Below, in pieces: positions 32,621 through 42,961 of a stretch of 64,000 nt of DNA. Position numbers and translations under genes: made by a program. Source of the DNA: Notospermus geniculatus. Taxonomy: Eukaryota; Nemertea; Pilidiophora; Heteronemertea; Lineidae. The notes beneath the pieces were generated by a model. That model searched no databases. It was given only the letters and a program-made list of their open reading frames with translations, and was not told the origin of the DNA. Location: positions 41,351 through 105,350 of the forward strand of contig NMRB01001311.1 of assembly GCA_002633025.1 (NCBI GenBank), read 5' to 3'. Position 1 is the stretch's first letter. Each line of letters starts with the position of its first letter.

Positions 32621-32896
32621 CAGAATCAGAATCCGAGTCTTCTATTTTTATTTTAAACTTTCTTTTCAGGGTGGTGCTTATGATTTGCCAATTTAGCAAC
32701 TAAAAGCATGCCATTGTTAATGTCAGATCGAAGGTCAAATCAAATATAGACGACAGTATGCATGGAGGTTAAAGAGTGCAAGTCATCCACTTCTAGTATA
32801 TTGTAGATTTTCAAGGCAGATTACGTGCATTCAAAATTTCGAGGTTTTCAGTTTTGGGCGTTTTCCGAAAGACCTGTGCAGGAGGAACTGCACATA

Positions 32897-33142
32897 AAGA
32901 GGTTTTGCACGATTCAACTTGTTGAAAGTCGTTGAAAGTTGTTGAACCATCTAAAGCCCCTTTCAACACTTTCAACAGGGTTTTTCAACAGCTTTCAACA
33001 AGTTGCCAAAATAGCTTCATGTCCCTATTTCTGGCAACTTGGTGAAAGGTGTTGAAAGGGGTGTTTAGACGGTTCAACAGGTTTCAACAACATTCAACAC
33101 CTTTCAACTTTCAAGAAATGTTGAATCATGTAAACCCCCTTT
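32897..33142. mobile_element. Foldback element rich in gttgaaagttg, copy B
   Basis: Counterpart of 21927-22193 with about 20 bp fewer in the left arm. Confidence 0.8.
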
Positions 33143-33331
33143 ATAATGGGCAATATTATAATTTCTCCTGGGCTTGATGACATCTGGCCATGGGATGATA
33201 TTATACGTTGGCACACATGAGGGAGGGCTACATCGCCATTTTTCAGGACCCACGGCGCGTCTGTTGTCTGAAGGGCATCACAACTCCGCCCATTTTGACT
33301 CTTACAACACCACTACAATCAAGTGCGGGGN

Positions 33332-34160
33332 TACATGTATAACGAAAAGACGATTTGTGCTTTTTACGATTTTTTGGGGGGATCTTAGTTTTGTGATCAG
33401 TGGGCATTTTGTGGGCAAATTCCCCATCTGTGGACCCTCAACGGAGGTGCACCTTCCTCCATTTGTGGACTGTCAACGGAGGTGTCTTGTAGCCTTTGGA
33501 AGACACAACTAAGTCATCTGTTTCCCTCATAGTAAGTGCCAGAATTACTATGCACCTACAATGTATGCACACATTATGCACATTTAGCATGGATTTGCAC
33601 AACGTTTAAATGCCAGATTCGCATCCATAGACATTTTTTAATGCAAAACTCATTATACCACCAATTCACACCAACTACCGATAAACAAAAGGTTATCTCA
33701 TGACAAAGGGCAAAATAAAATTGACACTATCACTTAGTTGTGGGTAGAAATGGCACATTTACATGTGTATGCCCCTGGTGGTCAGGGTAAGAATCAGATC
33801 AGGCCAAAATGTGTCCTTGAGTTCCTTGGCAGATGGGGTACATCAGCAGCAAGTTTGGTGCTACAACCCCATAATACATCATATTCAATGTTTCCGGTGT
33901 TTTCTCTGTAATACTTTTTGGTAGAAATATTTTTATCATGTCCTGTGTCATGAAAACATAATATACCAGATAGTGGTGCAGAAAAAGGAGGGGTGAAAAT
34001 GCAACAAGCAGGGACGGGACAGGTGGGGACAAACGTGTGGATTTTGGTAATATGGCATTGTTATGTGGCAAAATTAATCCAAAGGTGTGCATGCCTAAAT
34101 ATAATTCATGTATTTTTGAGGAGTTATTTTTTGTGGACTCTTTTCCCTTTACACCACACA
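33332..34160. other. No gene recognised
   Basis: A short direct repeat (catctgtggaccctcaacgg / catttgtggactgtcaacgg) lies at 33428-33482. A minus frame of 175 codons (33799-34326) starts inside the hairpin repeat to its right. It has no domain or splice support, so it is left as non-coding. Confidence 0.4.
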
Positions 34161-34291
34161 CACGAACGATGGTAAAACATAAGTTGTCTCCTTGCAAATT
34201 TTTGCCCCCAACAAGTGCCTGAGGAAGACCCCGATTGGGGTCGAAAATTTGCAAGATTTGGAGATGACTACATGTACATTTTACCATCATT
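34161..34291. repeat. GACCCC hairpin family, inverted pair
   Basis: gatggtaaaacataagttgt ... ccttgcaaatttttgccccc on the left is mirrored by attggggtcgaaaatttgc ... cattttaccatc on the right. The right arm holds the family hairpin gaccccgattggggtc (34225-34240) and the tail cattttgtgcgtcg. Confidence 0.75.
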
Positions 34292-34518
34292 TTGTGCGTC
34301 GTTTTCTGTGCTTCTACTTCGGACACTCGAGAACTAGGGGATGCTGCAAGACGGCTTTTTGTTGCATGCCGAAGTTTTTCTTGTACCTGTTTGGCTGTCT
34401 CCAGTCACAGAGAATAAACTTTATCCTGGCATGGATTCTTGTGTGGGTCGCGAGTAACTGATCCAAAAGGGGGGTGCTTTGGGAAACTAGAGAAGATTTT
34501 CAGCAGATGGACTGCACG

Positions 34519-34655
34519 TCAGTGGTTCTCCTCCACGGCCGTAGGGACATCCGGGAGGTGGGTGGGAGATTCGATAAGCAGACCGTAGCCATAGTCCTTA
34601 GCAGCGAGTGCCGAAGGCTCGAGCTGAAATATCGGTGGGGGTCCGGCGGCCTCCC
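34519..34655 (-). CDS. Terminal exon of an unrecognised membrane protein
   Basis: The exon follows an acceptor with a good pyrimidine tract (aaaattttccccag). It runs two bases plus 44 codons to TGA. The peptide starts EAAGPPPIFQLEPSALAAKD and ends PTAVEENH, a proline-rich, acidic tail. Its phase joins the exon at 34895-35073 exactly (split G codon), giving GWFGGMVG then EAAGPPP. I know no family for it. The intron between them is only about 240 bp. Confidence 0.5.
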
Positions 34656-34894
34656 CTGGGGAAAATTTTAGAAAATAACAGTGCTTTACGCCATTTCCTG
34701 GCACTTGAGGACAAAATTGGACACTCTAGCCATGTACCGGGTAAGTGTGGTTGATTGGTTTACTGAACTCTGGCTTTTTGGGACTAAAGGCAGTCAAATG
34801 CTGAACCTGTCATTCCTTTATTTTTGACAAGGCAAATATTGGGGGGGGGGGGGCTGCCCCCTGAATTCCTACGGCCTCTAGTTGGGTTACTCAC

Positions 34895-35073
34895 CAACCA
34901 TTCCTCCGAACCAACCCAAAGCAACAGGTCCCAGAACCAGACGAAGTGAAAATATCATGCCCAGTGCCCGGCCACAAGAATTATCCAAGAACCCAGTGTC
35001 CATTGGACTGTCCATCATTTCAGCCCTTGACTGTTCTTGCTGCTTGCTGAAAGATCTCTTAATAAATGGATTG
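34895..35073 (-). CDS. Internal exon with one transmembrane segment, same gene
   Basis: Acceptor catggtttgcaaatcag and donor gtgagtaac frame 179 nt. The peptide has a basic and polar first half (NPFIKRSFSKQQEQSRAEMM, then MDTGFLDNSCGRA) and a hydrophobic, glycine-rich end (LGMIFSLRLVLGPVALGWFG). The end looks like one helix of a multipass carrier. The next exon at 34519-34655 continues in phase. No orthologue recognised; a transporter is only a guess. Confidence 0.55.
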
Positions 35074-36332
35074 CTGATTTGCAAACCATGATCAAGTTGA
35101 AAATCCTGGTGTCCAGAAAAGAGAAATCTTAGAAATTGGATTATGTATGTAGACTACCGGTATGTATAAAGGAAGTTTAATAAAAGGGATGTTTTGATAA
35201 TTTTTTTTGGTCAGTACGTGTCAGTGTTAGTGTTGTGATTGACATGCTGTTTAAAAATCATGTTTACATGTATGTTGAGAAATTCTTTAAAAAAAGAAAA
35301 AAAAGGCGAACTATCAAACTAGTGTGTTTTGGTCTTGTAAAGTCAGCTGCACCTTCCTAAAATCCTATAGACAACCCTTCAATTCGTCTTCAAAATTTGA
35401 CATGAAAAGAAAATAGCCACGCTGTGGCAGTACCCCTCTGTCCTCCATCCTAACAGTGTTTCCGCCAGAGGGTATTAAGGGTATTACATGTATGCTAGTA
35501 CCCTCAAAGGAACAGAAAAGGGCATTTTCTATAATTTAATGGGGTTTTTGTTGATTTTGAAGAAATTAGTACCCTCAAAAAAATTCTGGCAGAGACCCTG
35601 ATCCAGTTGAAGGTGTGTGATGTGCCCCTATACATTCACAAAATGGTCACGTGATGACTTCCAATTCAAGATGGTGGCTGTGACAGCCATACTGCATAAT
35701 GGAGCACAACTGAAATCAATAGGCTTCTGTAGTTACGCCACCCCACCTTCCACACTAGAAGTGGTGATGACTGGCTGAGGTGTTCTTGAGTTAAGGCGTG
35801 GAATGCATTTTCAAGATAATGGCTGTGGCAGCCATATTGAATATTTTGTATTTCATTTTTCCATCAGGGCCGACGCTATAGCATTTATTGGCCCTGGTAA
35901 GTACGGAGGAGGCTATTGATCGCAAGCTACGAATATCGGGAGTGCAACTAAAATTGATAGGTTAACTTTGTACCAAAATTGGTAATGATTGACTGTGGCG
36001 TTCTTGAGTTAATACATGTATACGGAATAGAACTTGTGGATGGACAGACAGATGGACACTGTGCGTGGCGCCAATGGGGTCCCCACACCCGTACAGTAGG
36101 GCTCAGGGGAAAAACTCTAGGTTGCATTTCCAGGATGAAAATTTGATCATTTCATAATGCAGCAGTAAGGGCAACAACTCTATAAACCCGAGGATTTTAT
36201 AAAGTGTATTAAGTACAACTACATGTACAGAGACACTGAGATAGATCTACATGTAGATGTGCTCTAGTGTTTATATGGACGAGTTGTGAGTGACATCGTC
36301 AATACCACAAACCTGTGCTTTGAGATACGAAC
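35074..36332. other. Intron or intergenic with decayed repeats
   Basis: At 35457-35590 a fragment starts agtgtttccgccagag, a motif shared with 39784, and ends ctggcagagaccctg. At 35640-36060 lie diverged tandem blocks (gtggctgtgacagccatac / atggctgtggcagccatat; gttcttgagttaa twice). No exon of the minus gene was found here. Confidence 0.4.
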
Positions 36333-36340
36333 TGGACAGA

Positions 36341-37011
36341 GATCAATTTCCTCCGCAAGGTGACGCCTCCACGATGTTCTGGCTTACACCTTTGCCCCCA
36401 AGCTAAACTATTCCGCAGCGTGGAACTATTAAAGATTGACGTCATATCCAAGATGGCCGCGTCCATGGAACCCTCGACTCGCGTGAAAAAAATCACATTT
36501 AAGTGTTTTGTTGTCCTTTCAACGACCAGTTCCACGACATTCGCACTTTTCGTGGACCAAAGTGCACGACAGACGGTAGAAGGTGATAAATAATAGGCTA
36601 CTTTCCCATAGCCCAGAGTGTGTGAACGGCTTCCTTCACGTACATCCTACGTACAAACAGGACATCCATTTTGAATTTGACAGAACAAACCCACGTGCTA
36701 TTGTTTACCAACCACATGTCACTCAAAATCGGAACATTCTGATTGGTTGCTGGCCGGTTTACGCCGCCATGTAGTGCCCTTGCACGGAAAAATAGTGCGC
36801 CATCTAGAACGCGATAAATTGCAAAATATATTGGTTCTGATCAAAATTCTTTTCTAAATAGACATGTTTTAAGTTATCAAGTTAATTTAACGAAAATTAA
36901 AGTGATTTTAAACGTTATAAATATGACCTGCGCTAAAGCGCAGGGTGATGAGGGTGCTTGGTGGCAAAGGTGTAAGCCTGGCGTCACCGTGCGGAGGAAA
37001 TTGGACAGAGA
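36341..37011. mobile_element. Segment with 55-bp inverted flanks enclosing a promoter-like first exon
   Basis: Left arm 36341-36403 and right arm 36956-37011 are inverted (caatttcctccgca, ggtgacgcc, ggcttacacctttgcc), with a 10-bp extra stretch in the left arm. Between them is a CpG-rich sequence with gacgtcat and caagatggccgc. This resembles an inverted-repeat element carrying captured host sequence, as at 42279-43040. No target duplication found. Confidence 0.5.
36453..36582 (+). CDS. Possible first exon, hydrophobic N terminus
   Basis: The ATG lies in caagatggcc (YY1-like context common at TATA-less starts), with gacgtcat just upstream. The frame gives MAASMEPSTRVKKITFKCFV, then a hydrophobic stretch (VLSTTSSTTFALFV). 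It ends at a donor-like gtgataa after 43 codons plus one base. The hydrophobic run could be a signal anchor. No downstream exon was identified. It may be a captured fragment. Confidence 0.3.
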
Positions 37012-37484
37012 TGTGCAACCTTACACTACATAATAGGGCACGAGTGAGTGCTGTCTACTCTTGTGAACCAATAACAAGTTTCAAATTCTCTCAAACAAAT
37101 TGTGCTTAAAAACACCCAGTTACATATATTTCAAGGGAAAAACGAAAAGCTTGGTCAATTTTTGGTATTGTTGTCTGTTTTTTTCTCGTACAGATATTTT
37201 AAAGGCAAACATAAAAAAAAGTTTTTGTATTGTAATCTTTCTGGTATTGTTTTGTTTTTTTCTTGTTAACAATAAAACTTGAAAAACATGAAAAACTGTT
37301 AAGTTTTTTTGTGGTATTGTTCCTGACATTTTAAATTAGTGGAGTTTTGTTGTTAATTAAAAAAACAAAATTTCAATCCAACAGTGCAGAGACTTGTACA
37401 AGTTAAAGGTAAAAAAAACAAGTTATGCAAAAACAGTTAGTTCGAAGAATAAAACAGAACACCAAAACTTTTCAGGGGACTTAC

Positions 37485-37520
37485 CGCTTTTGGTTTGGGA
37501 ATACTAAACTTTGATTTTTT
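37485..37520 (-). CDS. 36-nt exon (KKSKFSIPKPKA), probably same membrane-protein gene
   Basis: A very good acceptor (cctccctttctctcccag) and donor (gtaagt) frame exactly 36 nt, read as KKSKFSIPKPKA in phase 0. It lies about 2.4 kb upstream of the exon at 34895-35073 on the same strand. That exon needs two bases from an earlier exon, so at least one exon between them is missing from this reading, or the frame differs. Basic linker by composition. Confidence 0.45.
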
Positions 37521-37662
37521 CTGGGAGAGAAAGGGAGGCCGGTGAGAATTAGCAAATAAAGGATTAAAATAAACAGTTCTGAACATGCAGACGCGAATCT
37601 ATCAAAATGATTTGAAACCAAAGTTTTCCACCACCAAGAAAACAAGAATGAAGGCCCGAAAA

Positions 37663-37822
37663 TCGCAGTTTTGTTGACAAGGCTGAAAGAATTTCCCATT
37701 TGGCTGCAATGGGCCTGACCAAAGGTTCATCTTGGCTAATACAATCTTTGATTTTCATTGCACAGATTGCAGAAGTTCTTCTAATTTCCGTAATAGGGTT
37801 ATTGGGCAAAATGGATGATGGC
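37663..37822 (+). CDS. Possible exon with hydrophobic helix
   Basis: Open from about cgcag (37662) to a donor-like gtgagc. It reads FVDKAERISHLAAMGL, then a hydrophobic stretch IQSLIFIAQIAEVLLISVIG, then LLGKMDDG. The pyrimidine tract upstream is poor and the opposite strand is also open, so strand is uncertain. No family recognised. Confidence 0.25.
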
Positions 37823-37909
37823 GTGAGCATAGGAAATAAATATTTTCACATCAAAGGAGGACCTACGGCTGACTTTACATCAAATGACACGTGACACGAA
37901 CACGCAGCA

Positions 37910-38205
37910 TCACTATATCCTGGACAGGCCAGCACTATCCTGGACATGCTAGCACCATCCTGGACAGGCCAGGACTAGCTATCCTGGACAGGCCAGGACT
38001 ATCCTGGACAGGCCATCACTATCCTGGACAGGTCAGCACATCCTGGACAGGCCAGGACTAGCTACCCTGGACAGGCCAGCACTATCCTGGACAGGCCAGG
38101 ACTATCCTGGACATGCCAGCACTATCCTGGACAGGCCAGGACTAGCTATCCTGGACAGGCCAGCACTATCATGGACGGGCCAGGACTATCCTGGACACAA
38201 GGACT
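37910..38205 (+). repeat. 20-bp minisatellite (cactatcctggacaggccag), array 1
   Basis: About 14 units of cactatcctggacaggccag, with variants gactagctatcctgg. The same unit forms a second array 6 kb away (44034-44440) in the same orientation. Confidence 0.9.
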
Positions 38206-38883
38206 GGAGTAATTCCTGAAGATGAAGACCTGAAAAGAACTTCTGTTACTTGAAATCTATTTCAGTAATAGCTATTCTAAGGCACGATTCACCATCTACA
38301 TGTACATCGAGGTCAAACATAAGACATTCCTGTTGAAATTGAAGTGTGAATGCTGAGATGACAGAGAAACGGAAAAGAAGCAAATAAAACAAGGCGGCAA
38401 AGTCCGTGCATATAGTATAAAGGGCCACAATATTTCAAGTTTTTGTTGATAGCCGGCGCCACCAGCGGTGCATGATGCTTCACTCTCCAATAAAGTACCG
38501 TAGTCTTGCCTTTCGTCCCAGTGTTGGAAAATGTATGATTACAATACAATGTGTACGTGGATACCCTAGGAACGAGAGTTACTCTACATGGGGCAAGGTT
38601 GATAAGCAGTAGTTTAACAACATTGTCAATAGAGGTCTCCCTTAACGTGGTATGTTTACCGCAGGATGGCAAAGGAATAATGTGCCCCTTTAAACAAAAG
38701 AGAATAATAGTATCTACACATGTAGAATCTCTAAGTTATTTTTTTGCATTTCCAATCAACTGAATTAACAGACCAGTAATTTGTATCTTATGTTGAAAAT
38801 CAGCAACAAAGTATGCAAACTCGTCCCCAGTGGGTTTACGTTCCTACAACACCACTGGAAAGGGCTGACGACTTGAGCAATAC

Positions 38884-38895
38884 TGCGCATGCGCA
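38884..38895. promoter_or_regulatory. NRF1-like site TGCGCATGCGCA
   Basis: A perfect palindromic match to the NRF1 consensus (YGCGCAYGCGCR), typical of CpG-type promoters. A + frame of 73 codons starting at 38934 (MMFATNHANYSFEIALILKQ onward to ARDILG) follows, but is not otherwise supported. Confidence 0.45.
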
Positions 38896-39361
38896 ATCGA
38901 CTAATTTTGAGGCGAATCACGCCGAGGCGCGGCATGATGTTCGCAACAAACCATGCTAACTATTCGTTTGAAATTGCTCTAATACTCAAACAACTTCGTG
39001 TTTTGGGAGTATTAAATGGCCTTTTAGGCATATATGATGTTTTTCAGTCATCGAAGAACGAAATATTGTGTGAAACAAACATTTTGGCACGCTGCCAGCG
39101 GTTGACCAGAAATCTTGGTCAGGTCGTAGCCCTTGCCAGAGATATCCTCGGATGAGGTAGATCTGGGTACGAGATTGCAAAGTATGTTGGGAACTGACCA
39201 CACATTTTTCATCAGTGATTCGTACATGTATTTCAAGTCTTACCAAAACTTATAACTTCATATTTTGCATTTTTTGTCAGCAGAATTCTACGGTGGCCCA
39301 TACATGCCATGTACTATATATATTTTTATCCACATTAAAAAATTCGAACATATTTTAATTT

Positions 39362-39676
39362 TTTCCTCTAATTTCAACCCGGGTGAAAAACATTTTTCAC
39401 CCGGGTGGGAATGTTTTACACCCGGGTGGAAATTTTTTTTCCCACCTGGGTGAAAAACATTTTTCACCTGGGTGGGAATGTTTTACACCCGGGTGGAAAT
39501 GTTTTACACCCGGGTGGAAATGTTTTTCACCCGGGTGGAAATGTTTTTCACCCAGGTGAAAATGTTTTTCACCCGGGTGAAAATGTTTTTCATCTGGGTG
39601 GAAATGTTTTGCACCCGGATGGAAATGTTTTTCACCGGGGTAGAAATATTTTACACCCGGGTGGAAATTAGAGGAA
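39362..39676. repeat. 21-bp palindromic minisatellite (cacccgggtgg) with inverted flanks
   Basis: About 13 units of aaatgtttttcacccgggtgg, each centred on the palindrome cacccgggtg. The array is enclosed by inverted flanks tttcctctaatttc and gaaattagaggaaa, so the whole is an inverted-repeat unit. Open frames (GNVFHPG repeats) reflect the 21-bp period. Confidence 0.85.
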
Positions 39677-39894
39677 AACTAGAGCAATGTCGATGGGAAG
39701 CCCATCGCATATCTCCCCGCTTTCGACAGGAAGTAATGGTGACATGGTTATTTTTCCTGTGTCTTTCATATATTGACCCTGGCAGTGTTTCCGCCAGAGG
39801 GGGGGGATGAATCCCCTCCTCAAAAATTTCAAGGAGGGGATATCCCCCCTCAAGTTTGCAGACTAACCTTTTTCAAATATCACTATTTTCACTT

Positions 39895-39991
39895 AAGTAA
39901 TAATAAACAAGAAGTCAATCTCCAGAATTCACGAATTTTCGACCCCAACCGGGGTCTTTTTCAAGTGGAACTTTACAATCTGAAACTCTAG
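39895..39991 (-). repeat. GACCCC hairpin family, inverted relative to 44896
   Basis: On the minus strand, tctagagtttcagattgtaa, gttccacttgaaaaagacc, ccggttggggtcgaaaattc and gtgaattctggagattgact follow one another. The same stretch is on the plus strand at 44896-44972 with near identity. Confidence 0.85.
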
Positions 39992-40116
39992 AAACCTACC
40001 CTACCACGGGTAGGTCCCATCCACTCCGCCTGAGGGGTCCCGCTGATTGTGACAGCAGAAATGTGGTCTACTGCATCACATGTACCAGATGCACCACCAT
40101 CAATCAGTACGTCGGN

Positions 40117-40397
40117 CCCGGGTGGAAATTTTTATTTCCACCAGGGTGAAAAACATTTTTCACCTGGGTGGGAATGTTTTACACCCGGGTGGAAATGTTT
40201 TTCACCCGAGTGAAAATGTTTTTCACCCGTGAGAAAATGTTTTTCACCCGGGTGGAAATGTTTTTCACCCGGGTGGAAATGTTTTACACTCGGGTGGATA
40301 TGTTTTACACTCGGGTGGAAATGTTTTTCACCCGGGTGGAAACGTTTTTCACCGGGGTAGAAATGTTTTACACCCGGGTGGAAATTAGAGGAAAAAA
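40117..40397. repeat. 21-bp palindromic minisatellite, array 2, starts at single N
   Basis: Same unit as 39362-39676. The left edge is the N at 40116. The right edge keeps the flank gaaattagaggaaa. Frames are open on both strands because of the palindromic 21-bp unit. Confidence 0.85.
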
Positions 40398-40570
40398 ACA
40401 CTGCATGGTCAGAAAATTAAGTGAAATGGGACAGCAGTAAAGAATCAAATTCTAGACTGATACACAAATAACAACACTTCACAATATGAAATGAAATGGT
40501 TCATCACTATCACGCGATATCAACAACATTACACCACTACATTCTAACTGAGGTCATCAAAATGAGTTGT

Positions 40571-40960
40571 TAGTGAGGTTTCGTAAATGTGACGAAACAC
40601 GAAGTACGAAATAGGAAATTCAACTTCATTTCCATGACGTAATGTATTTCTGGAGATGGTTGGTACCACAAATGTCCCTGCTGCCAGTGCGTCTTTTAGC
40701 ATATCATATAAGACCAAGAGAGTTATGGTGCATCTTGAATTTTTAAATTTTCACTTCGTAGCTACAAAGTGGAAACGAAAGATAAATTTCGAAGTTTAAT
40801 ATACACCGTAACTCTATCGGTCTAACGTCATACAATAAAGACGCTCTTTACAGTAGGCGATATTTGTGGTACCTGCAACCATCTCGTGAAATACATTACA
40901 TCATGGAAATGAAGTCCAATTTTGTACTTTGCTTTTCGTCAGATTTGCGCAACCCTAATA
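40571..40960. mobile_element. Long foldback element, family tagtgaggtttcgcaa, copy 2
   Basis: Left end tagtgaggtttcgtaaatgt, right end decayed (agatttgcgcaaccctaata). The symmetric interior has ggtaccacaaatgtccctg / cgatatttgtggtacc. Confidence 0.75.
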
Positions 40961-40964
40961 TTAG

Positions 40965-41272
40965 CCTCTGCCGATGGATGCCTGCTTCGATTCTTCTTCC
41001 ACTCCGCCAGAACCAGATCGTCGTCTCCCTCGTCAGTGAAAGACACAGGCTTTTGTGTTCCCGCCAAGGAGATGGGACCCCAGAGGGTTATCCTGCCATC
41101 TGTCGTAGACGAAAGTTTACGTACCCAGTCGTTTCTAAAGAATTCACAAACAGTTGAAATCTTCAGGCATCAGGGCGACTACATGCACTTGCCATTTGAG
41201 AAGTCAACAAAAAGATGCTTTAGGCCTAATGAAGATATTGAACATTCTCCAATGCTGCCTGTTGACTTTTAG
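40965..41272 (+). CDS. Possible coding remnant or exon, 102 codons
   Basis: After ctaatattag the frame stays open for 102 codons to TAG, with balanced codon use. It reads ASADGCLLRFFFHSARTRSS ... GPQRVILPSVVDESLRT ... HQGDYMHLPFEKSTKRC. In the next 170 bases another frame also looks coding (CENTPPAGFVGKVDHHDPW), as a frameshifted relic would. It adjoins the foldback element at 40571, whose end supplies the acceptor, so it may be a pseudogene. No family recognised. Confidence 0.3.
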
Positions 41273-41561
41273 CAGATTCAGCGAATTTTGTGAAAATACT
41301 CCTCCAGCAGGTTTTGTTGGAAAAGTAGATCATCATGACCCATGGGTGACTTTTCCTGGAATTGACTTCTTGAATGCTTGTAACGTGCATACCATTCTCA
41401 CCTCAGGACGGGGTAGTGAAGTAGGGTTCAGGATGGAGCGGGGTATAGGTTAGATAAGCCTCAACTCATTCGTATCAAGCATGAGCAAACAAAATCTCCC
41501 ATCCCAGGCAGCATATTGTGGGGTTCGGGATGCAGTTGAGCAGGAAATGTTTCAACTGAAT

Positions 41562-41774
41562 TTAAAGTATGATTCACCCAAACTTCAACATGGGCAAAGT
41601 GCCAGCTTGGAAATGTGCCCAGGTCAGTGGTAAATAATCCATGTCGCAATTACCTAATGATATTAGCTGGGTGACTTGGTGTACTTTCCATGAGCCTATA
41701 GCAAATCCAAGGTTGTGCTCAGACAACTGGCCTGGCATTTTACCCATGTTGAAGTTACAGTGAATCATACTTTA
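41562..41774. mobile_element. MITE, family taaagtatgattcaccc, copy 1
   Basis: Ends ttaaagtatgattcaccc and gtgaatcatactttaga are inverted; arms aacttcaacatgggcaaagt and the complement continue. Other copies are at 48007, 53005, 53992 and a left end at 63931. Confidence 0.85.
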
Positions 41775-42357
41775 GAATCCTCTTAGTAGATTGCTGAGGT
41801 ATTTCACCCAGAGTGTAGACCCCCGTCAAGAACATCCTACTGACTGACAAGTACTTTCTGAAGTTTTTCAGAGGAGGTCAGAAAGCAAGGACCAAGCCAG
41901 CAGCACACCAGGCGACACCGCAAGCGATCTAGTCACCAGCGAGCAAAACCGGCTGCTGATGCCATGTGTGTGCCAGACCGCGATGCGTGGAATCTTCTCG
42001 CCAGCGATGATTGCCCAATAATAATGAGGTTTCGCAAATCTGACGAAACATGAGGTACGAAATACACTGTACGAAATTCAACTTGATTTCCATGAACTAA
42101 TGTATTTCTGGAGATGTTTGGTACCACAAACGTCCCTGCTGCCAGTGCGTCTTTTAGCATGTCATGTAAGACCGAAAGAGTTATGGTGCAGCTTGAATTT
42201 CCAGTTCGTACCTACGAAGAGGAAACGAAAGATAAATTTCAAAGTTTAATATACACCGTAACTCTATCGTTCTAACGTCACCGTGGAGAATCGGCAGCCG
42301 CCTTTCCGAGGAGCAGCAACCCTCTCCGAGTTTTATCTCACACCTCACCGAGTAAAA

Positions 42358-42415
42358 ATGGCGGATGTTGCTGAAACGCCGACAAAACTGGTGGATTTAT
42401 AACTCCTACCCCAAA
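42358..42415 (+). pseudogene. Captured first exon, left arm, frameshifted
   Basis: Starts ATGGCGGATGTTGCTGAAAC and ends at a GTAAGT donor. It is 10 nt shorter than its partner at 42894-42961 (lost tgagacag and nearby bases), so the frame runs into a stop after MADVAETPTKLVDL. A broken duplicate of the exon in the other arm. Confidence 0.6.
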
Positions 42416-42893
42416 GTAAGTCTTTTATGATCCCGTCGAGGCTATTTTAATTTGTATACTCCATCGTTCGGTAGAAAGTTTTTCAGGGTTTTAGCTTGCA
42501 ATCGGCTGTACGAAGTGAAATTGTTGGGAAGGTTGCCGATCTGCATAAAATCCACTGTGTCAATCGCTTCATCCTCGGACGAAAATGCCTCTTTTAGTCA
42601 AGTACAAACACTAAAATGGTTATCTTCGTGATCATAATTAAGTTTAAGTCTTAATCTTGGAAGAAACAAGGTGTCTGCGAGATAAAAAGGCCAATAGTTG
42701 ACTAAAAGAGGCCTTTTCGTCCAAGGATGAAGTGATTGACATAGCACAGGCCAGTGAATTTTACGCAGATCGGCAACCATCCCAACTATTTCACTTCATA
42801 CAGCCGATTGCAAGCTAAAACCCTGATAACCTTTCTACCGAATGATGAAGTATACAAATTAAAATAGCCTCGACGGGATCATAAAAGACTTAC

Positions 42894-42961
42894 TTTGAGG
42901 TAGGAGTTATAAATCCACCAGTTTTGTCGTCGTTTTCTGTCTCATCAGCAACATCCGCCAT
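42894..42961 (-). CDS. Captured first exon, right arm, frame intact
   Basis: The ATG in taaaaATGGCGG opens 22 codons plus two bases up to a perfect GTAAGT donor. The peptide begins MADVADETENDD and ends GGFITPTS, an acidic, polar N terminus. No parent gene is recognised in this window. It is likely a copy of a host gene's promoter-proximal region carried by the palindromic element; whether it is expressed is unknown. Confidence 0.55.

Larger units (their letters stand above)
22384..33330 (+). repeat. Large duplicated block, copy B
   Basis: Counterpart of copy A, bounded by single N at 22383 and 33331 and interrupted by the 783-N gap. Differences from A are a second copy of its own first 390 bases (24043-24436), an inserted element at 23595-24040, the insertions at 28640, 29298 and 30561, and expanded or contracted minisatellites. 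It could be the other haplotype or a true tandem duplicate. Confidence 0.9.

Noticed and set aside
33799-34326. Minus frame of 175 codons
   Set aside because: It starts inside a dispersed hairpin repeat and has no coding signature; length alone is possible by chance in a 64-kb window.
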